From: Bacillota bacterium
Lineage (GTDB): Bacteria > Bacillota > Clostridia > Christensenellales > SZUA-584
DNA length: 64,000 nt
Direction of reading: 5' to 3'
Assembly: GCA_023408075.1 (NCBI GenBank)
Contig: JAEYKW010000033.1
Span: 1 to 64,000, forward strand
Part shown: positions 50,572 to 58,173 of the stretch, one piece after another
Layout: each line of letters opens with the position of its first letter
Numbering within the stretch: position 1 is the stretch's first letter
Position numbers and translations under genes: made by a program
Notes under the pieces: generated by a model
What the model saw: the letters and a program-made list of their open reading frames with translations, nothing else
Told to the model about the DNA's origin: nothing
Database searches by the model: none

Positions 50572-51407
50572 AAACGAAGGTTTGGCTGACGGACACCACA
50601 TTGCGCGACGGTGAGCAGCGCAGCGGGTTTGCGCTCAATGCCGATGATAAGGTGAAGCTCGCAGGCCTGCTCGACGCAGCGGGTTATTACCAGATTGAGG
50701 CGGGCATACCCGCGATGGGCCGCCGCGAAAAAGATACGATCTGCCGCATCATGGAACTGCGTAAAAACGCGAAGATCGCCGTATGGAACCGCATGAAGAT
50801 GGAGGACGTTGCGCACTCGTGCGATTGTCGCCCCGATGTGATGCACTTGAGTGCGCCTGTGTCGGACATCATGATATCGGGGCTGCTCAGAAAAGACCGG
50901 CGCTGGGTAAAAAAGCAACTCGCCGATTGCATCAGTTATGCAAAGGACAAGGGCTATGAGGTATCGGTGGGGTTTCAGGACGCATCACGGGCGGATATTG
51001 ATTTTCTAAGGGGACTCATCAGCCAGATATCCGCGCTTGGCGTGAACATGGTCCGGCTCGCCGATACGGTCGGCATACTGACACCGCTCAAAGCGCGGTA
51101 TATGGCGGAGGCGCTTGCGCGAGAAACGGATATCGGTATTGCGGTGCACACGCATAATGATCTTGGAATGGCTGCGGCAGTGGCAGCGGAAGCGGTGAAG
51201 GGCGGCGCACGGTTTGTCGATACCACGTTGTTCGGCATCGGCGAGCGAGCGGGCAACTGCGACGCGTATACGTTCGCGCAGCTCACCGAGGGATATTTTG
51301 ACGTGGCACCCGCTATGGTTACTCTTGAAAAGCTGATGCGAGAAGCCAAAGGCATGCTGGTGCCAAAAGAGTCCGACTCTGGCGAAGAGGCCTCGGCATG
51401 CCGATAG
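50568..51407 (+). CDS. nifV-alpha: Homocitrate synthase alpha subunit (split NifV)
   Basis: The 279-aa protein is the catalytic TIM barrel: WLTDTTLRDGEQRSGFAL with the metal-binding Asp and catalytic Arg, and VHTHNDLGMA with the two metal-binding His. Homocitrate synthases normally also have the lid/C-terminal region, which here is supplied by the omega subunit just upstream. It is the last gene of the nif cluster; the following gap has a hairpin near 51743. Confidence 0.9.
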   Translation: MKTKVWLTDTTLRDGEQRSGFALNADDKVKLAGLLDAAGYYQIEAGIPAMGRREKDTICRIMELRKNAKIAVWNRMKMEDVAHSCDCRPDVMHLSAPVSDIMISGLLRKDRRWVKKQLADCISYAKDKGYEVSVGFQDASRADIDFLRGLISQISALGVNMVRLADTVGILTPLKARYMAEALARETDIGIAVHTHNDLGMAAAVAAEAVKGGARFVDTTLFGIGERAGNCDAYTFAQLTEGYFDVAPAMVTLEKLMREAKGMLVPKESDSGEEASACR

Positions 51408-51742
51408 AACGACCGCGGTTTTTCAGCGGTTGTCATGCGAACGCAGGATAAGTCGCAGTGAATGAGCACGCGAGTGAAGAATCTGTTTGCAGATACCGCT
51501 TCGCAGCGGATCGCTGTCAATCGCTCAAAATCCATGCGCTGTCACATCACAACAGACAAAACGATTTGCTGGCCGTCATTGTAAATTTGCGATACAGGCG
51601 ACGGCATAGCGAAAAGAGTCTGTGACAGATACAAATCTGCGATATAGCGAAACGCATCCTATGTGTTTATGCTCTTGACCATGTGAAACCCTTTCCGTTC
51701 ACGCTCCATCGAAATGACGCTTGTGACTTTGTAAACATTGCG

Positions 51743-51766
51743 GCACCGGACAATCCGGTGCTTTTA
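51743..51766 (+). terminator. Terminator in the nif-spoVB gap
   Basis: A perfect 8-bp stem GCACCGGA/TCCGGTGC with a 3-nt loop is followed by TTTTAT. It probably ends a transcript from the nif side. Confidence 0.8.
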
Positions 51767-51786
51767 TATTGCGGCTTTTTCGCCGT

Positions 51787-51824
51787 CCCGTCACATATAT
51801 TTAACTGATATTTTATGTGACGGG
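51787..51824 (+). promoter_or_regulatory. Perfect 11-bp inverted repeat before the spoVB-like gene
   Basis: CCCGTCACATA (51787-51797) and TATGTGACGGG (51814-51824) are exact inverted copies separated by 16 bases. The right arm abuts the ribosome site, so it could be an operator or an RNA hairpin that limits translation. Confidence 0.55.
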
Positions 51825-51834
51825 ATGGGCACCG

Positions 51835-53373
51835 ATGAAACGAAGCTTCGTGAAGAACACACTGATACTGACATTAACCTCGCAGCTGCTGCGCATCATC
51901 GGCATTTATCTGCTGGCTTACATGTCGGGCAAAATCGGCGAGGAAGGCATCGGCCTTTATCAGCTGATTCTCTCCATTTATATGCTGGCGGCCACATTTG
52001 CATCGTCAGGCATCGGCATTGCGGTCTCGCGGCTCACGGCGGAGGCGATTTCAAAAAGCGGCGGCAAGCGCGTATCCAATGTGCTGCGTCGCGCCATATC
52101 TATCAGCCTGCTGCTTGGCGTGACGTTCGGCACGATGTTGTATTTGCTCTCGGGCTTCATCGGTGAAAGCTGGCTCGGCGACGCGCGCACGGTGCTGTCC
52201 GTCAGAACGCTGGCGTTCGGTCTGCCGTTCATGGCGCTTACCTCGTGCCTTCAAGGGTACTTCTACGGCATGAAAAAGGTATTGAAGCCTGCAGGGCAGA
52301 TGATGTTTGAGCAGATGGCACGCATCATGCTGATCATGCTGATACTCGACATGTTTTTGCCCAAGGGGCTCGAATACGCGTGCTTTGCGATCATACTCGC
52401 GTGCATGATTTCCGAAGGGCTGTCGTGCTGCTTTGGCTTCATACTCTATTTGATCGACAAACGCCAGACCAGCCTCGCTGTGGCGGACGAGAAGGGTGTG
52501 ATCAAAAAAATTGCACACATCGCACTGCCGATCGCCGTAAGCTCATACATCCGCACAGCGCTGCGCACGGCGGAAAACACGATGATACCGGCGGGTCTTC
52601 GAAAGTTCGGCGCGACGGCCAAGGAGGCGCTCTCGCAGTTCGGGCAGATCGGCATGACGATGCCGATCATATTCTTTCCGTGCGGCATACTTGCAGCGGT
52701 GGGCACGCTGCTGATACCCGAGGTTTCGGAGGCCTACGCCGTAAAAAATATGCGGCGCGTCCAGTATATTTTCGAGAAAGTCTTTAAAAACACGGTATTG
52801 CTTTCGGTATTGTTCGCCGGTATATTCATGGCGTTCGCAAAGGACTTTGGCTTGCTCATCTACCAAAACGGCGATATCGCGCGGCTGCTTATGATGCTCG
52901 CGCCGCTCGTGCCGCTGATCTATCTTGATTTGGTTGTGGACTCGATGCTCAACGGACTCAATCAGCAGGTACAGACGCTCAAAATCAATATCCTCGATTC
53001 GTCGGTGCGCGTGCTGCTGATATTTTTCCTTGTTCCCGAATTCGGTTTGAATGCGTATGTCATCATTCTTTATGTGAGCGCGCTGATCAACGGGACGCTG
53101 AGCATAAGGCGGCTGCTGATATCGAGCGAAACAAGGGTGCCGTTTGTGAGCTGGATCATAAAGCCGCTTGTTTGCGTGGCGTCGTCGGCGCTGGTGGTCA
53201 GGGTGCTGTTTGCGCTGCTGCCGCTCGGAGACATGGTGAACGTATGGTGCCTCACCATTAAAGTGATACTGATGCTTGCGCTGTATATCTTTCTGCTTTT
53301 TATCACGCAGTGCCTTGAGCGGGACGATGTCAACTGGTTCAAGCGCATGTTAAAGGGGATAGGCCAAAAGTAA
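51835..53373 (+). CDS. spoVB: SpoVB-like polysaccharide flippase (MATE/MOP family)
   Basis: This 512-aa, roughly 14-TM protein resembles stage V sporulation protein B and MurJ-type flippases: SQLLRIIGIYLLAYMSGKIG and GIGIAVSRLTAE near the start and GYFYGMKKVLKPAG in the middle. Family members move lipid-linked precursors, here probably for spore cortex or wall. The start at 51835 follows GGGATGGG; a GTG 6 codons earlier would lie in the palindrome. Other polysaccharide exporters have the same fold, so the exact member is uncertain. Confidence 0.7.
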   Translation: MKRSFVKNTLILTLTSQLLRIIGIYLLAYMSGKIGEEGIGLYQLILSIYMLAATFASSGIGIAVSRLTAEAISKSGGKRVSNVLRRAISISLLLGVTFGTMLYLLSGFIGESWLGDARTVLSVRTLAFGLPFMALTSCLQGYFYGMKKVLKPAGQMMFEQMARIMLIMLILDMFLPKGLEYACFAIILACMISEGLSCCFGFILYLIDKRQTSLAVADEKGVIKKIAHIALPIAVSSYIRTALRTAENTMIPAGLRKFGATAKEALSQFGQIGMTMPIIFFPCGILAAVGTLLIPEVSEAYAVKNMRRVQYIFEKVFKNTVLLSVLFAGIFMAFAKDFGLLIYQNGDIARLLMMLAPLVPLIYLDLVVDSMLNGLNQQVQTLKINILDSSVRVLLIFFLVPEFGLNAYVIILYVSALINGTLSIRRLLISSETRVPFVSWIIKPLVCVASSALVVRVLFALLPLGDMVNVWCLTIKVILMLALYIFLLFITQCLERDDVNWFKRMLKGIGQK

Positions 53374-53487
53374 AAAAGGATTGTCCGCACGGCTTGAGCA
53401 TGCGCCGCCCTTGTGGTAGAATTCAATGGTTAAAGATGGCGGCTGACAAGAGATTATACAATGCTCTGCATTGATAAAGGAGAGACC

Positions 53488-54204
53488 ATGAACAAAAGCA
53501 GTCGGGTTTGGAGTGCCGTTTGCGCGAGCGCAGCCAGCGTGATGCTGATTGTGGCGGTGCTTATAATGAGCATCGAGATGTTCGCGCTGAACCCCACGTT
53601 CTTCACGAGCGAATATTCAAAGCTTAATACCGCGCAGGATATCGGCATCGGCGAGCAGGACCTCACAGCGGTGACCAATAAGCTGATCAATTACATCGCG
53701 GACGTGGACAAAGACCTTAACATACAAGCGCAAATCGGCGGTGACATGCAGGAGGTTTTCGGCGATCGCGAAAAAGACCATATGGTGGATGTCAAAGCGC
53801 TTTATCTAAGCGCGCGCAATGTCCGCACGGTCTTTTTCATCGGCGCGGCGGTGCTCGTAGTGGCAACGTTCCTGATAAGAAAGAAGCAGGCATGGAAAAC
53901 GCTCTGCAAATCGTTTCTGTACGTATCGGGCGTGTTTGTACTGATCGTCGGCGCGCTCGGATTGTACGCGGCGGTCGATTTCACATCGTTTTGGATTTCG
54001 TTCCACCACCTGTTCTTCACGAACGACCTCTGGCTGCTCGACCCGAGAACCGATGTGCTGATCATGATGGTGCCCGAGCAGTTCTTCTCGGACCTCGTGG
54101 CGCGCATCATCATTCGTTTCATCTCGATATTCGTGGTGCTCAACGCGGCGGCAGCGGCGGGGCTCATCATCATTAAAAAGAGGAGCAAAGCCGTTGAAGC
54201 CTGA
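53488..54204 (+). CDS. DUF1461 (TIGR01906) integral membrane protein
   Basis: The 238-aa protein has an N-terminal TM, an outside loop of about 90 residues with the family phrase VFGDREKDHMVDVKALY, and three to four further TM helices, ending in a basic KKRSKA. The family is common in Clostridia and function is unknown. AAAGGAG lies upstream of the ATG; the frame is open nine codons further without a site. Its end overlaps tsaD by 11 bases. Confidence 0.8.
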   Translation: MNKSSRVWSAVCASAASVMLIVAVLIMSIEMFALNPTFFTSEYSKLNTAQDIGIGEQDLTAVTNKLINYIADVDKDLNIQAQIGGDMQEVFGDREKDHMVDVKALYLSARNVRTVFFIGAAVLVVATFLIRKKQAWKTLCKSFLYVSGVFVLIVGALGLYAAVDFTSFWISFHHLFFTNDLWLLDPRTDVLIMMVPEQFFSDLVARIIIRFISIFVVLNAAAAAGLIIIKKRSKAVEA

Positions 54205-55204
54205 CATGCAGCGGAAAATACTCGCGATTGAGACATCGTGCGACGAGACGGCGGCAGCGGTGACGCAGGGGCGCAAGGTGATCAGCAGCGCGGTTTATAC
54301 GCAAAAGGAGCACGAGCTTTACGGCGGCGTCGTGCCCGAAATCGCTTCGCGCAATCATGTGATGAAGCTTCCGTATATCGTAGACGAAGCGCTGCGGGGC
54401 GCGGATATGGGCTTTGCGGATTTGGACGCGGTCGCCGTGACGGACGGGCCGGGGCTGATCGGCGCGCTGCTTGTCGGCGTGTCGTATGCCAAGGGGCTGA
54501 GCTTTTATCATAAGCTGCCGCTGATTCCCGTGCACCACATCGAGGGGCATATCTGCTCGCTGTTCATTTCGCACGAGACGCTTGAGCCGCCTTTTTTGTG
54601 CCTTGTCGTATCGGGCGGGCACTCGCATATCGTCGTCGTTGAGGATTACGGCCAATACCGGCTGCTCGGCAAAACGCGCGACGACGCGGTGGGCGAGGCG
54701 TTTGACAAAACGGCGCGCGTGCTGGGGCTTGGGTACCCCGGCGGTCCGAAACTTGAAGCGCTCGCGCGCGAGGGAAAACCCGTCTATCAGTATCCGCGCG
54801 GGTTTAAGGGTGAAGCGCACCTTGATTTTACGTTCAGCGGCCTCAAAACAGCGGTAATCAACCATATTCACAACATGGAGCAAAAGGGCGAAGCGTACAG
54901 CAAGGCCGATATCGCCGCGAGCTTTCAGCAGGAGGCGGTCGCGTTTCTTGCGGACAACACGTTTGCAGCGGCAGCCCGGACGGGCATCAAAAAAATAGGC
55001 ATTGCGGGCGGCGTCTCCGCAAACGGTGCGCTCAGAGCCGAATTTGAGGCGCGTGCAAAAACGCTCGGCCTGGCTTTGTACCTGCCCGAATTTCGCTACT
55101 GCACGGACAACGCCGCGATGATCGGCTGTGCGGCGGCCTTTTCAGCGGTGTCGGACGAGCCGCTGCGCCTCAACGCAAACGCAGGCAAGCTGCTGTTCGA
55201 ATAG
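54194..55204 (+). CDS. tsaD: tRNA N6-threonylcarbamoyladenosine transferase TsaD
   Basis: TsaD with TsaB and TsaE installs t6A at position 37 of ANN-decoding tRNAs. The 336-aa ASKHA protein has ILAIETSCDETAAAV, the metal-binding HHIEGHICS, VVSGGHSHIV and GIAGGVSANGALR. I keep the TTG at 54194 because GAGGAG lies 8 bases upstream; an ATG at 54206 is an alternative. tsaB and tsaE are not in the window. Confidence 0.95.
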   Translation: MKPDMQRKILAIETSCDETAAAVTQGRKVISSAVYTQKEHELYGGVVPEIASRNHVMKLPYIVDEALRGADMGFADLDAVAVTDGPGLIGALLVGVSYAKGLSFYHKLPLIPVHHIEGHICSLFISHETLEPPFLCLVVSGGHSHIVVVEDYGQYRLLGKTRDDAVGEAFDKTARVLGLGYPGGPKLEALAREGKPVYQYPRGFKGEAHLDFTFSGLKTAVINHIHNMEQKGEAYSKADIAASFQQEAVAFLADNTFAAAARTGIKKIGIAGGVSANGALRAEFEARAKTLGLALYLPEFRYCTDNAAMIGCAAAFSAVSDEPLRLNANAGKLLFE

Positions 55205-55259
55205 CGGTCATATTTTATAAAGATCATAATATAGATGAGATAACGGTCGGAGGTGCTTC

Positions 55260-55940
55260 ATGAAACGCAAGGGACGTTATCTCATCTATTTTCTTATTGT
55301 CATCGTGCTGATTGCTTCGCTGCTTGCGATACCGCTCTCGCAGCCCGTGATGAAGCAAAGGGATGCCATCATCGTGATTGATGCGGGACACGGCGGTTTC
55401 GACGGCGGTGCGGTGAGCCCCAATGGCGTCAAGGAGGATGGGCTGAATCTCTCTGTGGCACTGAAGCTTAAAACCATGTGTCTCAATCAGGGGTACAGCG
55501 TTATCATGACGCGCGAGGACGAAAGCGCGATCGCCGATACCAAGAACTCTGATATGAAGAAGAGAAAGCAGATCATCGAGAATTCCAACGCCGATGTCGT
55601 GATTTCCATCCATATGAACAAATTCAGCGATACGTCGTGCCACGGGCCGGTCGTCTTTTATCATGAGGATTCGGAAGAAGGAGAGCAGCTCGCGAAAATC
55701 ATGCAGCAGCAGCTCGTTGAAAAGCTCAAGCCCGAAAAGCCGCGCGTCGAGAAGCCGGAAACGTATTATATACTGCGCTCGGGCGATTGCCCGTGCGTGC
55801 TGGTCGAATGCGGCTTTTTATCCAACGCGCACGACGAAGAGCTGCTGCAGACGGAGGATTATCAGGAGCTTTGCGCTTCGGCCATATTCAAGGGGCTGCA
55901 GCTGTATTTCTCACAGCGATATACGTCTACGCCCGCATAG
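55260..55940 (+). CDS. cwlD: N-acetylmuramoyl-L-alanine amidase CwlD
   Basis: This amidase_3 protein has an N-terminal signal/anchor helix (about 7-27), the zinc ligands IDAGHGGFDGGA (His) and, further on, ISIHMNKF (His), and the catalytic Glu in VLVECGFLSN. The 226-aa length and single domain without cell-wall-binding repeats match CwlD, which starts muramic-delta-lactam formation in spore cortex. GGAGG lies upstream of the ATG. It supports the spore-former assignment. Confidence 0.85.
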   Translation: MKRKGRYLIYFLIVIVLIASLLAIPLSQPVMKQRDAIIVIDAGHGGFDGGAVSPNGVKEDGLNLSVALKLKTMCLNQGYSVIMTREDESAIADTKNSDMKKRKQIIENSNADVVISIHMNKFSDTSCHGPVVFYHEDSEEGEQLAKIMQQQLVEKLKPEKPRVEKPETYYILRSGDCPCVLVECGFLSNAHDEELLQTEDYQELCASAIFKGLQLYFSQRYTSTPA

Positions 55941-56116
55941 ATCATAAGAAAAAGTAAGCTCTGCAACCCCGCCTCTATATCTTAAGCGGGCATAACGCTT
56001 GCATTCACGGCGGTTTGTTTTCCCTTTTGATAAACATATGTCGGCAAGCTTCTCATAACCCCAATATACATAAATTCCGTGCCACTCACGTCTCACAAAA
56101 TTCAAACTTTATTCCG

Positions 56117-56164
56117 TTGCTTTTTTCTGAAAACAGTGTATAATAAAGGTCAAAGATAGTCAAA
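56117..56164 (+). promoter_or_regulatory. Promoter and CtsR operator of the clpC operon
   Basis: TTGCTT (56117-56122) and TATAAT (56139-56144) are 16 bases apart. Directly downstream, GGTCAAA-GAT-AGTCAAA (56148-56164) matches the tandem-heptad CtsR box. The operon is therefore heat-induced and autoregulated by its first gene. Confidence 0.9.
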
Positions 56165-56179
56165 TGAGGAGATGAAAAC

Positions 56180-56647
56180 ATGTCTATTCTCAGTGATACG
56201 ATTGAAACGTTCATCAAAGAATTGATGAGTGAATATGAAGGAAAAATAGAGCTGCAAAGGAACGAACTCGCGCAGCATTTTAATTGCGCACCCTCACAGA
56301 TCAATTATGTGCTGGCCACGCGCTTTACGCCCGACAAGGGATACATAATAGAAAGTCGGCGCGGCGGCGGCGGATACATACGTCTGCTGCGCCTCAGCAT
56401 CGACGAGTCGGATCACCTGTTTACACTTGTGACCACGCGCATCGGCGAGAGCATATCCGAGCGCGACGCGCAGGATGTGATATGCCGTCTCGTGGAAAGC
56501 AAAGCGGTCAGCAGGCGTGAAGGAGCGCTCATGAGCGCGGCGGTGTCGGATAAGTCCTTAAGCATTCCGGCCATGCTCAAGGATCACGTCAGAGCCAGCA
56601 TTTTAAAGCAGCTTGTGCTTGTGCTGCTGAGCGGGGAGGAAAAGTAA
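56180..56647 (+). CDS. ctsR: Transcriptional repressor CtsR
   Basis: CtsR represses protein quality-control genes and is inactivated by heat or by the McsA-McsB pair. The 155-aa protein starts MSILSDTIETFIKELM and has the helix-turn-helix LAQHFNCAPSQINYVLATRF with the winged RRGGGGYIR, which is the operator-reading tip and heat sensor. GAGGAG lies upstream. Its stop overlaps the mcsA ATG by one base. Confidence 0.96.
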   Translation: MSILSDTIETFIKELMSEYEGKIELQRNELAQHFNCAPSQINYVLATRFTPDKGYIIESRRGGGGYIRLLRLSIDESDHLFTLVTTRIGESISERDAQDVICRLVESKAVSRREGALMSAAVSDKSLSIPAMLKDHVRASILKQLVLVLLSGEEK

Positions 56648-57147
56648 TGCTGTGCGACAATTGTTTGAAGAATAACGCAACCGTCCATATGACGACATTC
56701 GTCAACGGACAGGTGAAAACGGTGCATTTGTGTGCCCAGTGCGCGTCCAAGAAAAAATCGGCGGTCGTGATGCCGTGGTTCTCGTTCAACGACTTTATGA
56801 GCACGTTTTACGAGGAAGCCGAGGTGCAGGGACAGCAGTGCGAAGTCTGCGGCACCACTCTCGAAAGCTTTAAGAAAGACGGCAAGCTCGGCTGCGTCAA
56901 CTGCTTTAAGGTGTTTGAAGACAGCATCAGCCCGGCGATCAAGAGCATTCACATGAGCCTTGTTCATACGGGCAAGCGGCCCGGCGAGCGCGTGGAGGTG
57001 CACCCGGGCAAAGAGAAGGAAGAGGATGAGCGGCTGACCCGCAAGGAACAGCTCAAAGCCGAGCTCAAAGAAGCGGTGGCGGCAGAGAATTTTGAAGAGG
57101 CGGCGCGGCTTCGCGACGAAATCGTGCTGCTCGAAAAGGAGGGATGA
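56647..57147 (+). CDS. mcsA: McsA, activator of the arginine kinase McsB
   Basis: The 166-aa protein has CxxC zinc motifs (MLCDNCLKN, LCAQCASKK, CEVCGTTL, CVNCFKVF) and a C-terminal UVR-like helix pair (VAAENFEEAARLRDEIVLLEKEG). It binds and activates McsB. Overlaps at both ends indicate coupled translation with ctsR and mcsB. Confidence 0.94.
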   Translation: MLCDNCLKNNATVHMTTFVNGQVKTVHLCAQCASKKKSAVVMPWFSFNDFMSTFYEEAEVQGQQCEVCGTTLESFKKDGKLGCVNCFKVFEDSISPAIKSIHMSLVHTGKRPGERVEVHPGKEKEEDERLTRKEQLKAELKEAVAAENFEEAARLRDEIVLLEKEG

Positions 57148-57149
57148 GC

Positions 57150-58157
57150 ATGAATTGGCTTGAAGACGGCGCACCGGAAAGTGACGTGGTGGTGTCCACG
57201 CGCATACGGCTGGCCAGAAACCTGGCCGATGTGCCTTTCCCGGCCCGCATCGTGAGCCCGGACGATATCGAAAAGGTGCACGGGCTTGCAAAACAGTCGC
57301 TGCTGGTCTCGCCCGAGTTTTCCTATGCGCGTCTCAGCGAGATGTCGGAGCTTGAAAAACGCGCGCTCGTGGAAGAGCATGTGATCAGCACGGATTTATC
57401 GCGCAGCCGTTTCGGGGGGCTTATCACAAGCGGCGACCAGAGCATCAGCGTGATGATACTCGAGGAAGACCATTACCGGCTGCAAAGCTTAAGCTCGGGG
57501 CTCGCGCTCTACAAAGCGTTCGACGCGGCAGACCGCCTTGACAACATGCTCAGCGATGGCGTGAATTATGCCTTCGACGAGAAACTCGGGTTTTTAACGA
57601 GCTGCCCGACGAATTTGGGGACGGGCCTGCGCGCTTCGCTGATGCTGCATCTGCCGGCGCTGACGGCGGCTAAGGCGCTGCCGCGCATCACCTCGATGAT
57701 CAGCAAGGTGGGCATGACGGTGCGCGGCGCCTTCGGAGAGGGCAGCGCGGCATCGGGCGCGTTCTATCAGATATCGAATCAGGTGACGCTCGGCGTATCC
57801 GAAAAGGAAATACTCTCGCGGCTGCTGCTGATGGCGAACAAGGTAATCAATTTTGAACGCGCAACGCGCAAGGAGCTCTACAGCAGCTTGGGGATAGCGC
57901 TCGAAGACCGCATTTGGCGCGCGGTGGGCATACTTAAGTTCGCAAAGCGCCTCGGAGATGCCGAAGCGCAAAAGCTCGTATCCGATGTGGCGTTCGGCGT
58001 ATCGCTCGGCATCGTGCCGGATCTTAAAAGCAGCCAGCTTTATAAGGTGATGATGAACACGCGTCCCGCTATTATTGCGCAGCGGTACGGACAAATGAAC
58101 GCCGCCGACAGGGATGTGTCGCGCGCGGAGATGATTAAACAGGTTTTTGCCTCTTGA
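57150..58157 (+). CDS. mcsB: Protein-arginine kinase McsB
   Basis: McsB phosphorylates arginines and thereby marks proteins for ClpCP. The 335-aa protein has VVVSTRIRLARN (nucleotide-binding arginines), TSCPTNLGTGLRAS (active-site Cys loop of guanido kinases) and VRGAFGEGSAASGAFYQISN. Two ATGs are possible: 57144 overlaps mcsA but leaves one base after GGAGG; 57150 leaves a normal 7-base spacing and is chosen. Confidence 0.95.
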   Translation: MNWLEDGAPESDVVVSTRIRLARNLADVPFPARIVSPDDIEKVHGLAKQSLLVSPEFSYARLSEMSELEKRALVEEHVISTDLSRSRFGGLITSGDQSISVMILEEDHYRLQSLSSGLALYKAFDAADRLDNMLSDGVNYAFDEKLGFLTSCPTNLGTGLRASLMLHLPALTAAKALPRITSMISKVGMTVRGAFGEGSAASGAFYQISNQVTLGVSEKEILSRLLLMANKVINFERATRKELYSSLGIALEDRIWRAVGILKFAKRLGDAEAQKLVSDVAFGVSLGIVPDLKSSQLYKVMMNTRPAIIAQRYGQMNAADRDVSRAEMIKQVFAS

Positions 58158-58173
58158 AGGGAGAAAATGATAT

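Larger units (their letters stand above)
51408..51834. other. Intergenic region after nif, with repeats, terminator and palindrome
   Basis: 51432-51490 resembles the GTCATTCTGA repeat family (GTCATGCGAACGCAGG, GAGTGAAGAATCTG). A short direct repeat follows (AAATTTGCGATACAGGCGA near 51583 and AAATCTGCGATATAGCGA near 51632). The terminator at 51743 and the palindrome at 51787 are listed separately. No gene is evident. Confidence 0.45.
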
